Below, in pieces: positions 52,590 to 62,808 of a stretch of DNA of 64,000 nt. Within the stretch, counting starts at the first letter, position 1, and each line of letters opens with the position of its first letter. The position numbers and the translations under genes were made by a program. Source of the DNA: an uncultured Planctomycetia bacterium (GTDB lineage Bacteria > Planctomycetota > UBA1135 > GCA-002686595). The notes under the pieces are model-generated. The model had not been told where the DNA came from. It searched no databases and worked only from the letters and a program-made list of their open reading frames with translations. The DNA lies in the NCBI GenBank assembly GCA_937952135.1, contig CALFYL010000073.1, positions 1 to 64,000 on the forward strand, given 5' to 3'.

Positions 52590-54384
52590 CGCCCCGGCCG
52601 GCAAGCTGATGCACCTCGAGCTCGCGATGGTCGAGCTCGGGCCCAACTACCGCCGCAGCAGCGACAGCCAGAAGGACGCCGAGCTGCGCGCGTCGCTCGA
52701 GCAGTACGGCATCGTTCAGCCGGTGCTCGTGCGGCCGTGGAACGTCGACCACGAGACCGGCGTGGTGATGAGCTACCAGGTCGTCGCCGGATCACGGCGC
52801 GTGCGCCTCGCGAAGGCGATCGGGCTCACACACACGCCAGCTCTGGTGCGCACACTTTCGGACCGCGAAGCGCTCGAGCTGCAGCTCACCGAGAACATCC
52901 AGCGCACGGACGTGGATCCGCTCGACGAGGCCGACGCCTTCGTCGCTCTGCGTGACCAGTGCGGGTACTCCCTCGACGAGCTACGCGTCCGCTCCGGCAA
53001 GTCCGCGACCTGGGTGCGCGAGCGGATCGCGCTCGCGGGACTGTGCTCAGAGGCGCGAGATCTCTACGGCGCCGGGACGATCAGCGCCGCGCACGCGCTC
53101 GAACTCGCGCGCCTGGGAAGCCATCAGGCTCAGGTCGATGCGATGCAGGCGGTCGAGCAAGTGTTCCGCCTGCGCGGCGGCCTTGGGGAAGTCTCGGTCA
53201 CGGAGCTTCGCGCCGAGCTGCAGCAGGTTCACTTCCGCCAGATCGACAGGGCACAGTGGAGTCTCGACGACGCCCAACTGCTGCCCAGCGCGGGTCCGTG
53301 CTCGGTGTGCCCAAAGCGCACCCGCAACGACTTGAACCTGTTTGGCGATGTCGAGGTCGACGCGTGCACCGACGGCGCATGCTGGGGCGCGAAGCTCGCT
53401 GCGCACCGCCAACTCAAGCTCGAGGAGCTGCAGCGGCAGGGCTACCAGGTGCTCGAGGGAGCACTGGCGAAGAAGGCGGTCGACCGCTTTGGTTGCGCAA
53501 AGGCAGGCTTCGCCAGGCTCGATCGGACGACGGTGGGTCACAAACCCGAGGATGACGACCCGTCGCTCGAGGATCTTGTCGGTGAGCACATCGAGGCAGA
53601 AGAACGCGCGATCGTGTTCGTCGACGGAGAGCCCGTGGAGGTCGTCGCGCGCGAGGCGCTGGAGAGGGCGGCCAAGAAGGCGCGGGTGAAGCTGCCGCGC
53701 GAACATAAGGCTCCCGCGGCTTCCAGTGGCGACTGGAAGGAGCAGCAGAAGGCACGCGAGCGTCAAGAGAAGGTTGCGGAGTCGCAGCGGCCGTTCGTGT
53801 TGAGGGCGCTGTTCGAGTGGTACGCGCAGGTCGTGAAGTCACTTGACGTGAAGGCCATGGGCGCGCGCGCGACCGAGATCTTCGGGCTGCAGATGCTCGC
53901 ACTCTCCGAACGCGACAGGAGCTGGGTGTGGGTCGGCATGCCGGACCGTCAAGCGCTGTGCTTGGTGGCGGTCGCGCTGCGCGTGGTCGACCCGGTCGAC
54001 GCTGACGCGCTGAAGCTCGATAACCAGCACGTCGAGCCGCAAGGATCGAAGGCGGCGCGCGTGGCCGCCATGGAGAAGCTGCGCGACTGGATGCTCGCCG
54101 CCGGCGAAGCACCCATGGCGCAGACGCGCCGCACGCTAGTCGTCTGGTGGTTGGGGGGTGTCGCCGACGCCATCTACTGCGCGTGCTTGCCGAATGGCGG
54201 CTACTTGTTCGAGCGCGTGAGGGACAGGAAGCGGCAGTCAGACCTCTACGAGGTGCAAGAGTTCAGCGGCGTGGAACTGAGCTCCTACATCACCGCCGCC
54301 GAGGCCGCGTGGAAGGCCACGCAGAAGCCTGAGCCCGAGCCGGCGAAGAAGGCCCCCGCGAAGAAGAAAGTCGGCCGCAAGTGA
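52525..54384 (+). CDS. ParB/RepB-type protein (copy 2)
   Basis: Identical second copy of 9565-11424. Confidence 0.75.
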   Translation: MKTAKKNRALQPPAPHSSTSGDAPAGKLMHLELAMVELGPNYRRSSDSQKDAELRASLEQYGIVQPVLVRPWNVDHETGVVMSYQVVAGSRRVRLAKAIGLTHTPALVRTLSDREALELQLTENIQRTDVDPLDEADAFVALRDQCGYSLDELRVRSGKSATWVRERIALAGLCSEARDLYGAGTISAAHALELARLGSHQAQVDAMQAVEQVFRLRGGLGEVSVTELRAELQQVHFRQIDRAQWSLDDAQLLPSAGPCSVCPKRTRNDLNLFGDVEVDACTDGACWGAKLAAHRQLKLEELQRQGYQVLEGALAKKAVDRFGCAKAGFARLDRTTVGHKPEDDDPSLEDLVGEHIEAEERAIVFVDGEPVEVVAREALERAAKKARVKLPREHKAPAASSGDWKEQQKARERQEKVAESQRPFVLRALFEWYAQVVKSLDVKAMGARATEIFGLQMLALSERDRSWVWVGMPDRQALCLVAVALRVVDPVDADALKLDNQHVEPQGSKAARVAAMEKLRDWMLAAGEAPMAQTRRTLVVWWLGGVADAIYCACLPNGGYLFERVRDRKRQSDLYEVQEFSGVELSSYITAAEAAWKATQKPEPEPAKKAPAKKKVGRK

Positions 54385-55001
54385 GCGAGTCGAGCCACCC
54401 GCTGCAGTGGCCGGTCACTTGGCCGCGCACTGATCGTGCGAACCGAAGGTCTGCGCGCTTCGAGGGGCGCTACGGCACCACCGCGTGGACGATCGAGCGG
54501 GCGCGCCGCGAGCTCTCGGCGGAGCTCGAGCGGCTCGGCGCTCTCGACCCGATCCTGAGCACGAATCTGCGACTGCGGCTCGATGGTGCGCCAGCGTCGA
54601 ACCAGGCGCAGCCGGCCGATCCCGGCGCTGCCGTGTACTTCACGCTGAACGGTCGTCGCACCGTGCTCGCGTGCGACCGCTGGCTGCGCGTCGAGCACAA
54701 CATCCGCGCGATTGCGCTGCACGTCAGCGCTCTCCGCGGCATGGACCGCTGGGGTGTCGGCAGCATCGAGCAGGCATTCACCGGCTACGCGGCGCTCCCT
54801 GAGCGCGCGAGCGCGCCGAGCTGGATGGACGTGCTCGGCTTCGAAGCCGGCCAGGCCGTGACCGCCGAGCTTGCGAGCCAGCGGTTCCGCCAGCTCGCCA
54901 AGGTCCACCATCCCGACGTCCCTGGCGGCAGCGCGGAGGCGTTCAAGCGGCTGAAGCAGGCGCACGACGAAGCGCTCTGCGCGTTCGGAGTGCCGCAGTG
55001 A
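54381..55001 (+). CDS. J-domain protein (copy 2)
   Basis: Identical second copy of 11421-12041. Confidence 0.72.
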   Translation: MSESSHPLQWPVTWPRTDRANRRSARFEGRYGTTAWTIERARRELSAELERLGALDPILSTNLRLRLDGAPASNQAQPADPGAAVYFTLNGRRTVLACDRWLRVEHNIRAIALHVSALRGMDRWGVGSIEQAFTGYAALPERASAPSWMDVLGFEAGQAVTAELASQRFRQLAKVHHPDVPGGSAEAFKRLKQAHDEALCAFGVPQ

Positions 55002-55237
55002 AGCGCGACCCCCAACCCTTCGAGGTGCTGTGGCGCAGCTACCAAGCGACGGTGCTCGGCGGCGCTGGGCCGGTGCAGGTGCGCGAGTGCCGGCGCGCGT
55101 TCTACGCGGGCGCAGCGGCATTCAGCGCAGCGATCGCGCAGCCCGGTCCCGACCCCGTGCGGAACGTCGATCGTCTCTCGCTCATGCTCGACGAGCTCGC
55201 GGAGTTCCCGCGGGCCGTCGAAGAGGGACGGGCGTAG
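54998..55237 (+). CDS. Small hypothetical protein (copy 2)
   Basis: Identical second copy of 12038-12277. Confidence 0.6.
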   Translation: MKRDPQPFEVLWRSYQATVLGGAGPVQVRECRRAFYAGAAAFSAAIAQPGPDPVRNVDRLSLMLDELAEFPRAVEEGRA

Positions 55238-55248
55238 TGCTCGCCACC

Positions 55249-55551
55249 ATGCAGCTCGGCTTCGACTTCGACCGCGCACCGCAGCACAAGCGGCCGCGCC
55301 GTCGCGTCGAGCAGGCCGCGCAGCTCGAGCGCGTGCAGCGCGGCATCGGCGCGGCGGTGCTCGAGTTCTGCCGCGAGCACAGCACGTTCCGCGGTGCGGA
55401 CCTGTGCGACTTCGTTCGCGCGCGCTGCGGCGGTACGCCTGAGAGCGCCGCGCGCATCTTGCGCCAGCTCCGCCGGCAGGGGCTGGTCGACTACGAGAAC
55501 ACCGACAGGGCCGAGAGTCTCTACACGGTTCGACGAGTGAAGGATCGCTAG
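55249..55551 (+). CDS. Winged-helix-like small protein (copy 2)
   Basis: Identical second copy of 12289-12591. Confidence 0.6.
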   Translation: MQLGFDFDRAPQHKRPRRRVEQAAQLERVQRGIGAAVLEFCREHSTFRGADLCDFVRARCGGTPESAARILRQLRRQGLVDYENTDRAESLYTVRRVKDR

Positions 55552-55553
55552 TC

Positions 55554-55898
55554 ATGTGCCACGGACAGATTCTGACCGACGCGATGCGCACTGCGCGCAA
55601 GGTCCACAAGTGCGACGAGTGCGGACGCGAGATCGAGCCCGGGCGTGAGTACGTCTATCGGGCCGGTGTGTTCGATCGGAGCTTCGACAGTTGGCGCATG
55701 TGCGTGCCGTGCGCCGCGGCCGAGGACGATCTCCGCGATGCGTCGGGAGAGGCGTGCTACTCGCGCGGCGACTTGGCCGACCACATGCGCGAGTCCGTTC
55801 GCTTCGATGGCTGGCGCGGGACGCTCAAGCGCCTGCGCGGTGCGGTGAACCAGTTGCGCGCGCGGTACGCGCGGGAGAGGCATGGTGGCCGTGGTTGA
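55554..55898 (+). CDS. Zinc-ribbon-like protein (copy 2)
   Basis: Identical second copy of 12594-12938. Confidence 0.65.
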   Translation: MCHGQILTDAMRTARKVHKCDECGREIEPGREYVYRAGVFDRSFDSWRMCVPCAAAEDDLRDASGEACYSRGDLADHMRESVRFDGWRGTLKRLRGAVNQLRARYARERHGGRG

Positions 55899-56166
55899 TC
55901 TCGATCCGCCCCGCCGGGCCTACAGCGTCCAGATCGAGATCGGCGCCGACGACTGGCCGGCGCTGGTCCGCGAGCTTGCGCGACTGGCCGATCACATCGA
56001 GGCGCACGGGCCCGACTGCAAGCAGGTCAGTGGTGGGTACGACACCGGCTCGACGGTTCGCGTCGAGCATCGCCCCGAGATGACGCACGACAAGTACGTC
56101 GAGGAGTTGAACACGTACCTCGAGGCCCTTCGCTCAAAGCGCGTCGCAGTTGGGGGAGCTCCGTGA
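55882..56166 (+). CDS. Hypothetical protein (copy 2)
   Basis: Identical second copy of 12922-13206. Confidence 0.6.
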   Translation: MVAVVDLDPPRRAYSVQIEIGADDWPALVRELARLADHIEAHGPDCKQVSGGYDTGSTVRVEHRPEMTHDKYVEELNTYLEALRSKRVAVGGAP

Positions 56167-57251
56167 GCACCAGCAAGATCGAGTGGACCGACGTGGTCTG
56201 GAACCCCGTGCGCGGCTGCAGCAAGGTCAGCGCGGGCTGCACGAACTGCTACGCGGAGCGGCAAGCGGCGAGGTTCAGCGGGCCGGGGCAACCGTGGGAC
56301 GGCTTCGTGCGCACGCTGTACCAGGGTCCGAACGCTGAGGCGTCGTTCCCTCGGTGGACCGGCCGCGTCGAACTCGTGCCCGACGCGCTCGACAAGCCGC
56401 TGCGCTGGCGCAAGCCGCGCCGCGTGTTCGTGAACTCGATGAGCGACCTGTTCCACGAGCGGGTCTCGAACGAGGACATCGCCGGCATCTTCGGCCTGAT
56501 GGCATCTGCGCCGCAGCACACGTTCCAGGTGCTCACCAAGCGGCCCGAGCGGATGCGCGTGTGGTGCAAGTGGATGGAGGCGCACGCGGCGGCGCACTCG
56601 ACCGTGCCTATCCAGGTGGCCGTGTACCACGGTCAGCGCCTGAGCGAGCACGCAGCTCTCCGCAACGGCGCGCTCGATCGCGCGTGGCCTCTCCCGAACG
56701 TCTGGCTCGGTGTCAGCGTCGAGGACCAGGCCAGCGCCGACGGGCGCATCCCGACGCTTCTCGAGACGCCGGCGGAGGTCCGCTGGGTTAGCTACGAGCC
56801 GGCGCTGGGGCCGGTGGACTTCTCGCGCTTCATGTGGCCCGTGCACGAGCGCTGGCCGTGGCCGTTCGAGTCGCCGGCAGCCGCGCGTGCTGCTGGGGCG
56901 AAGGTCACCAAGCACAAGCAGGCGATCGTGCTTGCCGGCTCGCGCTTCTTGGACTGGATCGTGGTCGGCGGCGAGAGCGGCCCCGGCGCTCGGCCGTGCG
57001 ACATCAAGTGGATCCGCGGCGCGCTCGAGCAGTGCAAGGCGGCGGGCGTGCCGGTGTTCGTCAAACAGCTGGGCGCCGCGGCATTCGGCTACGACGGAAT
57101 GCACGAAGGCCAGATGCGTGCCGTGAGCGGACGGTCGTTCAACGGGTTCCGACGCGGTGTCCCCAAGCTACGCCACCCCAAAGGCGGTGATCCGCTCGAG
57201 TGGCCCGAAGACCTGCGCGTGCGCGAGTTCCCGGCGGGGGCGAGCACGTGA
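56163..57251 (+). CDS. DUF5131 (Gp37/Gp68) protein (copy 2)
   Basis: Identical second copy of 13203-14291. Confidence 0.85.
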   Translation: MSTSKIEWTDVVWNPVRGCSKVSAGCTNCYAERQAARFSGPGQPWDGFVRTLYQGPNAEASFPRWTGRVELVPDALDKPLRWRKPRRVFVNSMSDLFHERVSNEDIAGIFGLMASAPQHTFQVLTKRPERMRVWCKWMEAHAAAHSTVPIQVAVYHGQRLSEHAALRNGALDRAWPLPNVWLGVSVEDQASADGRIPTLLETPAEVRWVSYEPALGPVDFSRFMWPVHERWPWPFESPAAARAAGAKVTKHKQAIVLAGSRFLDWIVVGGESGPGARPCDIKWIRGALEQCKAAGVPVFVKQLGAAAFGYDGMHEGQMRAVSGRSFNGFRRGVPKLRHPKGGDPLEWPEDLRVREFPAGAST

Positions 57252-57652
57252 AGGCGCTGACCATCTGCCAGCCGTACGCGGAGCTCATCGCTCGCGGCGA
57301 GAAGCTCGTCGAGAATCGCACGTGGTACACCGCCTATCGTGGCCCGCTGCTGATCCACGCGGGCAAGTCGCGCGCGTGGCTGAGTGAGGGCGACTCCGCA
57401 AACTTGCCCTTCGGCGCTGTCGTCGCCGTAGCGCGAGTGGTCGCGTGCCTTCGAACCAGCGCGCCGAACTGGGGCAGGATGGAGCACCTTCGGTCGCACG
57501 CGCACACGCACGGGCCGCTCTGTTGGGTGCTGGAAGACGTGACGCGGCTGCGCGAGCCGGTGTTCGTCAACGGCGCGCAGGGATTGTGGGAGCCGTCGAG
57601 CGAGCTGGTCGCGCGCGTGAGCGCTCAAATGGCCGAGGCAGGCCATGGCTGA
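57248..57652 (+). CDS. ASCH-domain protein (copy 2)
   Basis: Identical second copy of 14288-14692. Confidence 0.82.
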   Translation: MKALTICQPYAELIARGEKLVENRTWYTAYRGPLLIHAGKSRAWLSEGDSANLPFGAVVAVARVVACLRTSAPNWGRMEHLRSHAHTHGPLCWVLEDVTRLREPVFVNGAQGLWEPSSELVARVSAQMAEAGHG

Positions 57653-58052
57653 GCGCAAGCACTGGTTCCGCAACGCCGCGGCCTGCTACGTGTGGATGGT
57701 GCCGCTGCTGGGAGAGAGAGCGCGTTCGCACGGATACGCGCTCGCCGTGCACGGCTCGATGCAATTCGATCTCGACCTCGTCTGCATCCCATGGACCGAC
57801 GACGCGGTCGAGCCGGAGGTGCTGATCACCGCGCTGCGGTCCTCGATCGGTTGGACCGATCGAGACGGACCGTGGTCGCGAGAGGAGAAGCCCCATGGAC
57901 GCATCGCATGGATCGTCCCTCTCGGCGTCGGGCTCGCCTTGGACATCTCGGTGCTCCCGCCCGTGCGCCAGTGCCCACAACAAACTCCCGCCACCTCGGC
58001 GGGCCAACAAGGAGAGACTGCCAATGGAACCGACAGCCACGTTCATCACTGA
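57645..58052 (+). CDS. Nucleotidyltransferase-like phage protein (copy 2)
   Basis: Identical second copy of 14685-15092. Confidence 0.6.
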   Translation: MAERKHWFRNAAACYVWMVPLLGERARSHGYALAVHGSMQFDLDLVCIPWTDDAVEPEVLITALRSSIGWTDRDGPWSREEKPHGRIAWIVPLGVGLALDISVLPPVRQCPQQTPATSAGQQGETANGTDSHVHH

Positions 58053-58269
58053 ACTCGACGGAGTGCACGTACCGGACGGTGCGCCTGACTCCGGCGAGGT
58101 CTTCATCCCCGCCAATGGCTTCAGCGTGCGCTACGAGCGCGCGCTGGTCACGTTCACTCGATGGCGCGACGGCGTGCAGGAGCACTTCGCTGCGCTCGCC
58201 ACGCGCTTCCAGGTGCTGCCGGACTCCGAGTTCTGGACCGGCTGGAGCCGAGAAGCCGCGCTGGGCTGA
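58024..58269 (+). CDS. Hypothetical protein (copy 2)
   Basis: Identical second copy of 15064-15309, with the same AAGGAGAG ribosome-binding site. Confidence 0.6.
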   Translation: MEPTATFITELDGVHVPDGAPDSGEVFIPANGFSVRYERALVTFTRWRDGVQEHFAALATRFQVLPDSEFWTGWSREAALG

Positions 58270-58276
58270 GTCCGAC

Positions 58277-58807
58277 GTGACGGACCTGGACCTACTGCTC
58301 TCGCGGCTGAGCAAGCACTGCAGCGAGAGCCTCGGCAACGTGACCATCGCGCGAGCCGGCGCGCTCGCGCTGGTTCGCGAGGTGCGCGAGCTGCGCGCAG
58401 AGGTGGCGTCGCACCGCAAGCTCGCTGGCGCGAACGTGCAGACCGTGCTCGAGCTGGCCGCGAAGGCGCGGCACGAGCTCGGCGCCACCGACAACACAGC
58501 CGTGGATCCGATGTCCGCCTACGCGACGTTGGCCACGGTCATCGAAGCCCTGATCGCATTGGCCCACGTGGCCGCAGGAGGAAACCTTGGGACGGAAAAG
58601 CGTGACGCTGGCAGCAAAGGACGTGAAGAGGTTGGTCGAGCAGATGGACGCGTCGGCGGATCACCCGCTGATCAAGAAGATGCGGGACCAGGTGCTCTAC
58701 ATCGAAGAGCGGCAGCGGGAGTGGGACGCTGCGAAGAAGGAGGCCAAGGAGGCGCGGCAGATGTACGACGACGCAGTCGACGCGCTGATCGTCATGGCCA
58801 AGGGTGA
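58277..58807 (+). CDS. Helical protein overlapping next gene (copy 2)
   Basis: Identical second copy of 15317-15847. The long overlap is present in both copies, which argues against a random sequencing error in one of them. Confidence 0.5.
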   Translation: MTDLDLLLSRLSKHCSESLGNVTIARAGALALVREVRELRAEVASHRKLAGANVQTVLELAAKARHELGATDNTAVDPMSAYATLATVIEALIALAHVAAGGNLGTEKRDAGSKGREEVGRADGRVGGSPADQEDAGPGALHRRAAAGVGRCEEGGQGGAADVRRRSRRADRHGQG

Positions 58808-58868
58808 TCAGAAGGGGCTGTTCGACGAGGTCGCCGGCGAGCTGACGGCCGAAGAGCTCAAGGCCTGA
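58587..58868 (+). CDS. Coiled-coil protein, TTG start (copy 2)
   Basis: Identical second copy of 15627-15908. Confidence 0.65.
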   Translation: MGRKSVTLAAKDVKRLVEQMDASADHPLIKKMRDQVLYIEERQREWDAAKKEAKEARQMYDDAVDALIVMAKGDQKGLFDEVAGELTAEELKA

Positions 58869-59041
58869 TGCCGAAGGCCTGCGCGCACCGGTGGAGCGAG
58901 CTCAAGCGCGGGGAGCGACGCGTGCGCGTATGCCGCACGTGTCGCGCCTGGCACGAGCACGACGGTGCGCGCTGGCGCAAGTGCGCGGCGCCGAGCCGGC
59001 TCAGAGCGCCGCGATTCCCAGCGCGTCGAAGCGGATCGTGA
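58868..59041 (+). CDS. 57-residue Cys/His protein (copy 2)
   Basis: Identical second copy of 15908-16081. Confidence 0.55.
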   Translation: MPKACAHRWSELKRGERRVRVCRTCRAWHEHDGARWRKCAAPSRLRAPRFPARRSGS

Positions 59042-59450
59042 CGACCGAGCCGACCGGCAGGTACGGGAAGTAGGGCCCGGGCACCTTGAGGGTGTCGATC
59101 CAGATCGCGGGGCGGGACGTCGCATCGGTTCCGCCCCACGTGAACAGCAGCAGACCCTTGATGCGGCGCAGGCCTGCGCTGAGCGCGCCGAAGGACACGT
59201 CGGCGGCGTCGAGGCGCACCTCGTTCGACGCCACGTCGACGGTGAGCGCGACGCTGCTCAGCGTCTGGCGCGCGTAGCCCGCGCCGTCGAACTCGTCGAC
59301 GTCCGCGATGTCGTCGAGGAACTCCGCGTCCGTGTCGGTGAGCACCGTGCTGTCCGTCATCAGCAGCGCCGCGCGCCAGTCCTCGGCCTCGAGGTCGAGG
59401 AGCTGCTGCGCCATGGCGAGCCGGAACTGCGGGAAGACGAAGTTGCTCAT
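59001..59450 (-). CDS. Small tail fibre-associated protein (copy 2)
   Basis: Identical second copy of 16041-16490. Confidence 0.6.
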   Translation of the reverse strand: MSNFVFPQFRLAMAQQLLDLEAEDWRAALLMTDSTVLTDTDAEFLDDIADVDEFDGAGYARQTLSSVALTVDVASNEVRLDAADVSFGALSAGLRRIKGLLLFTWGGTDATSRPAIWIDTLKVPGPYFPYLPVGSVVTIRFDALGIAAL

Positions 59451-59779
59451 CGGCGCTGCTCGAGCTGCGTGAGGCGCGCGAGGTCCGCGCGGATGGCCGC
59501 GAGCTGGTCCTCCAGGCGCTGCAGCCGCGCGTCGAACAGAGGCTTGCTCAGGTACTTGTTGTCGATCTCGGCGAGAATCTTCGCTTCGACGCGCGCCGCG
59601 AGGAGCTGCTCGCGCGTCTCGACGTCGCCGCCGATGCGAGCGGCGCCGAACGCGCCCAGGCCGCCCGAGAGCGCCGCCAGCACGCTGCTCGAGACGATGA
59701 GAGTGACGCGGCCGTCCTTGCCTTGAGACACGCGCTGCGTCTTCGCAGGCGCTTCGATGGGCGGGTGGGGGTAGGTCAT
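59447..59779 (-). CDS. Membrane-anchored coiled-coil protein (copy 2)
   Basis: Identical second copy of 16487-16819. Confidence 0.6.
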   Translation of the reverse strand: MTYPHPPIEAPAKTQRVSQGKDGRVTLIVSSSVLAALSGGLGAFGAARIGGDVETREQLLAARVEAKILAEIDNKYLSKPLFDARLQRLEDQLAAIRADLARLTQLEQRR

Positions 59780-61053
59780 CAGTAGTACTCGGCGTCCGCT
59801 TCCCAGTGCCCGTAGACGGGGCTGTTGGTCGAGCTCCCGGTCACCACGGGGATGCCGGTGCTCTCGGTGGAGGTGTAGAGCAGCGAGTCGACGTTCTTCG
59901 CGACGCTGTTCCAGATGATCTGGCCGAGACCGCCAAGACCGCCGCCAGTCCCGTTGTCAGGGTTGATGAACGACACGAAGGGCACACGCACCTTCGACGC
60001 CCGAAAGCGAGTGTTCAGGCCGACGGCCACCGTGCCCGAGTGAAGCGCCGCGGCCGCGCCCTCGTACATCGGCCAGCTCGACGACGAGGGCGACTGCGCA
60101 AACCCCATCGACTTCTCGTAGTAGCGGCGCGCGAACTGCAGCTCGAGCTCGAGCGGCCGGCGTTCGAAGTCGGACGCCGTCGGTCCACGCTCGAGCTGCA
60201 CCAAGCCCACGTTCACTCGCACGTTCGTGGGAGCTGATCCGTTCCAGTTGTCGAGGTCGAAGCGCAGCTCGAGGTACGACTTGATCTCGTTCGCACCCGA
60301 GTCGCTCGACATCGTCTCGAGCGGCCACCCGTCCGTGCCGAGTGCGCCGATGGTGGGCAGCGTGACCGTCCACTCGAAGCGCTGCCACGTGCGCGTGAGC
60401 CGGAACGTGGGGCCGAGCGTCTCGACGTCCACCGCAGGCGATCCGCCGGTGCCGTGATACTGCCGAAGCACAGGCTGCAGGTCGGCTTCCGTCGCGACGC
60501 CGGAGTTCTCTTCCGATGTGCGCGCCCAGAACGAGAGCGTGACCTCTTCGCCGCTGGCCGTGGCCGCGTTCTCGATGCGCTGACCGAACGACATGACGTC
60601 GCCGGGGTAGTTGCCCGCCTGGAAGCGCGGGACGATGGTCTGCTCGAACGGTGTCGTCGACGCGCCGCCCGCGTAGGTGCCGCTCTTCTGCACCTGGAAG
60701 GGGCGTGCGACGTCGTTCACGTTGTTGTTGATGAACCAACGGTCGGGACCGTACGAAGGCGCGCCGGCGCTGACCGTCAGTGCGCTCTCGCCCCGCTGCC
60801 ACAGTCGGAAGTCGCCGTTGATCAACAGGTTCCGCAGCAACTGCCGACCGGCAGCCAGGCGCAGCACGGACTGCAGCACCTGAGAGTCGTCGAGTTCGTT
60901 CAGCGCGAAGCCGGCGCCCTGCACGAGGTTCGCGAGCTCGCTGAAGACTGTGTTGAAGTCCCGCCGGTCGAGCGCCGTCGGGCGCTGCCCCGTCTGCGGA
61001 TTGCCGGCCGAGTACAGGCCGTTCACGGCTCCAGCGCCGAGCACCAGATGCAT
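59779..61053 (-). CDS. Tail fibre (copy 2)
   Basis: Identical second copy of 16819-18093. Confidence 0.75.
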   Translation of the reverse strand: MHLVLGAGAVNGLYSAGNPQTGQRPTALDRRDFNTVFSELANLVQGAGFALNELDDSQVLQSVLRLAAGRQLLRNLLINGDFRLWQRGESALTVSAGAPSYGPDRWFINNNVNDVARPFQVQKSGTYAGGASTTPFEQTIVPRFQAGNYPGDVMSFGQRIENAATASGEEVTLSFWARTSEENSGVATEADLQPVLRQYHGTGGSPAVDVETLGPTFRLTRTWQRFEWTVTLPTIGALGTDGWPLETMSSDSGANEIKSYLELRFDLDNWNGSAPTNVRVNVGLVQLERGPTASDFERRPLELELQFARRYYEKSMGFAQSPSSSSWPMYEGAAAALHSGTVAVGLNTRFRASKVRVPFVSFINPDNGTGGGLGGLGQIIWNSVAKNVDSLLYTSTESTGIPVVTGSSTNSPVYGHWEADAEYY

Positions 61054-61054
61054 G

Positions 61055-61747
61055 TCAGCTCTCCTCCAAAGTGGCCTGTCGCACGGCCGGGGTGATGACC
61101 GCGCGCGGCGCCTGCGCCTCCCACGGATCCCACGGCTGATAGCCGTCGGCGCGCGGCAGGTCGTAGATGAACAACAGCAGCGCGTGCGCCGGCGCGACCT
61201 TCTCGATCGCACACTCGATCGCGTCCGTGACGTCTTCAGCGAGCGGATCGCCAGCGCCTGACCAGTCCGCCTCGAAGAACACCACGGGCGGGTTGGGCAG
61301 GTGCACGCCGATCGTGTGCACCCACGGCTCGTCGTACAGGTAGTCGCCGATCACCGCCTCGTCGATCACCGCGAGGGGGAAGCGCTCGATCTGGCACTCG
61401 AAGCCGAAGGCGGCGGCGACGACGATCAGCGCGCCGTCCGTCTGTCCGAGGGGTGCGTTCAGCTTCGAGACGATCGCGGCTCGGCGCGCGACGAGAGACG
61501 TCGCGACAATGGAGCAGTCCGGGAGTCCCAGCACGCGCTCCCAGTCGGGCAGCCACTCCACCGTGGTGCGCGGGTCCGCCTCTTCGATCACCCGGGCGGC
61601 GAGCTCCTCGACGTAGGCGACAGGCAGCGCCAGGCCGTGCAACAGTCGATCGGCGACCGATCCGACGGCGAACGACCAGAGCACGCCGCGCGGCAGGAGC
61701 CGGCGCCACTCCGCGACCACAGCAGGGATGCGTTCAGCGACCGTCAT
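61055..61747 (-). CDS. YmfQ/Mu gp48-like tail protein (copy 2)
   Basis: Identical second copy of 18095-18787. Confidence 0.85.
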   Translation of the reverse strand: MTVAERIPAVVAEWRRLLPRGVLWSFAVGSVADRLLHGLALPVAYVEELAARVIEEADPRTTVEWLPDWERVLGLPDCSIVATSLVARRAAIVSKLNAPLGQTDGALIVVAAAFGFECQIERFPLAVIDEAVIGDYLYDEPWVHTIGVHLPNPPVVFFEADWSGAGDPLAEDVTDAIECAIEKVAPAHALLLFIYDLPRADGYQPWDPWEAQAPRAVITPAVRQATLEES

Positions 61748-62796
61748 GCGAAGGTCACCGTGCCGAGGATCGGGATCGTGCCTGCCGGCGTCGTCACGTC
61801 AGCGACCGGCGCGGTTAGCACGTGATCGGTCTCGCCGGCGGCGGTGCTGATCGCCTCGCGGATCTGCGAGAGGTACACCGTCTGGCCTGGCGCAGCGTTG
61901 GCCGTGAAGAACGCCTGGAGCGAAGCGGTGACCGAGTCACGGACGGCCTGCGTGTTGGGCGTCAGCGTGACGTTCACGTTCACGACCTGCGTGCCAGGCG
62001 CGTAGCACTCCAGCGTCGCCGTCGCCGGCAGGCGCGTCGAGTCGCTGACGTATGCCGCGACCTCCGCCACCTTCGGCGCGCTCGGGATCATCCCGCCGGG
62101 ATCTCCGTCGACCACGAACGTGAGCCCGACGCTGCCAGGCTGCGGGTACGCGCGCTGCGCCCACGCGCGCGTGACGCCCGGGACCTCCAGCGCCCATCGC
62201 ACGTAGTCGGCCGGAGCGCCGCCCTGCGCGGGCTGACGCATCAGAGCGAGCACGCGCGCGCGCAGCGCGTCGTCGGACTCTCGATCCGCGCCGCCGCCGA
62301 TTCCGCCAGCGGCGACCACGGCGCTCGACGAGATGCCGGGCACCGGGCTGGTGAGCGTGAGCGGCGTCGTGGCTGCGGTGTTCGCGACCGCGCCCGCGAG
62401 CACGGCCTCGACCGTGGTCGTGCCCGAGCCGGCGGACATCGTCACGGGCGCGAGCGTGCGGAACTCGACGCCGTCGACGCGACGCACGCGCGAGTCCGCC
62501 GGCACCGTGCCCACGCCGCTGAACGTCACTGAGCCGCTCGCGCGCGCGGCCGCGCGACGGTACATGCCGCGCAGGCTGGCGATGCGCTCGAGCTGCTCGC
62601 TCTCCGCGGTGTCCGGGAAGTACTGCCGGAAGATCCACTCGATGCGCGCGAGCGCGTGGAACACCACGCCCGCGAACGCGCGCGAGAGCGCGAGCAGCAC
62701 CGAACGTGGCAGCAGCGCGCTCAGGCCGAGCCGGCTCGCGACTTCGGTCTCGGTCTGCGTCGAGAGCTGCTGCGGTGTCAGGTACTGGAACGGCAC
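61744..62796 (-). CDS. Baseplate protein J (copy 2)
   Basis: Identical second copy of 18784-19836. Confidence 0.9.
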   Translation of the reverse strand: MPFQYLTPQQLSTQTETEVASRLGLSALLPRSVLLALSRAFAGVVFHALARIEWIFRQYFPDTAESEQLERIASLRGMYRRAAARASGSVTFSGVGTVPADSRVRRVDGVEFRTLAPVTMSAGSGTTTVEAVLAGAVANTAATTPLTLTSPVPGISSSAVVAAGGIGGGADRESDDALRARVLALMRQPAQGGAPADYVRWALEVPGVTRAWAQRAYPQPGSVGLTFVVDGDPGGMIPSAPKVAEVAAYVSDSTRLPATATLECYAPGTQVVNVNVTLTPNTQAVRDSVTASLQAFFTANAAPGQTVYLSQIREAISTAAGETDHVLTAPVADVTTPAGTIPILGTVTFA

Positions 62797-62808
62797 GGCG
62801 GGCTCCGC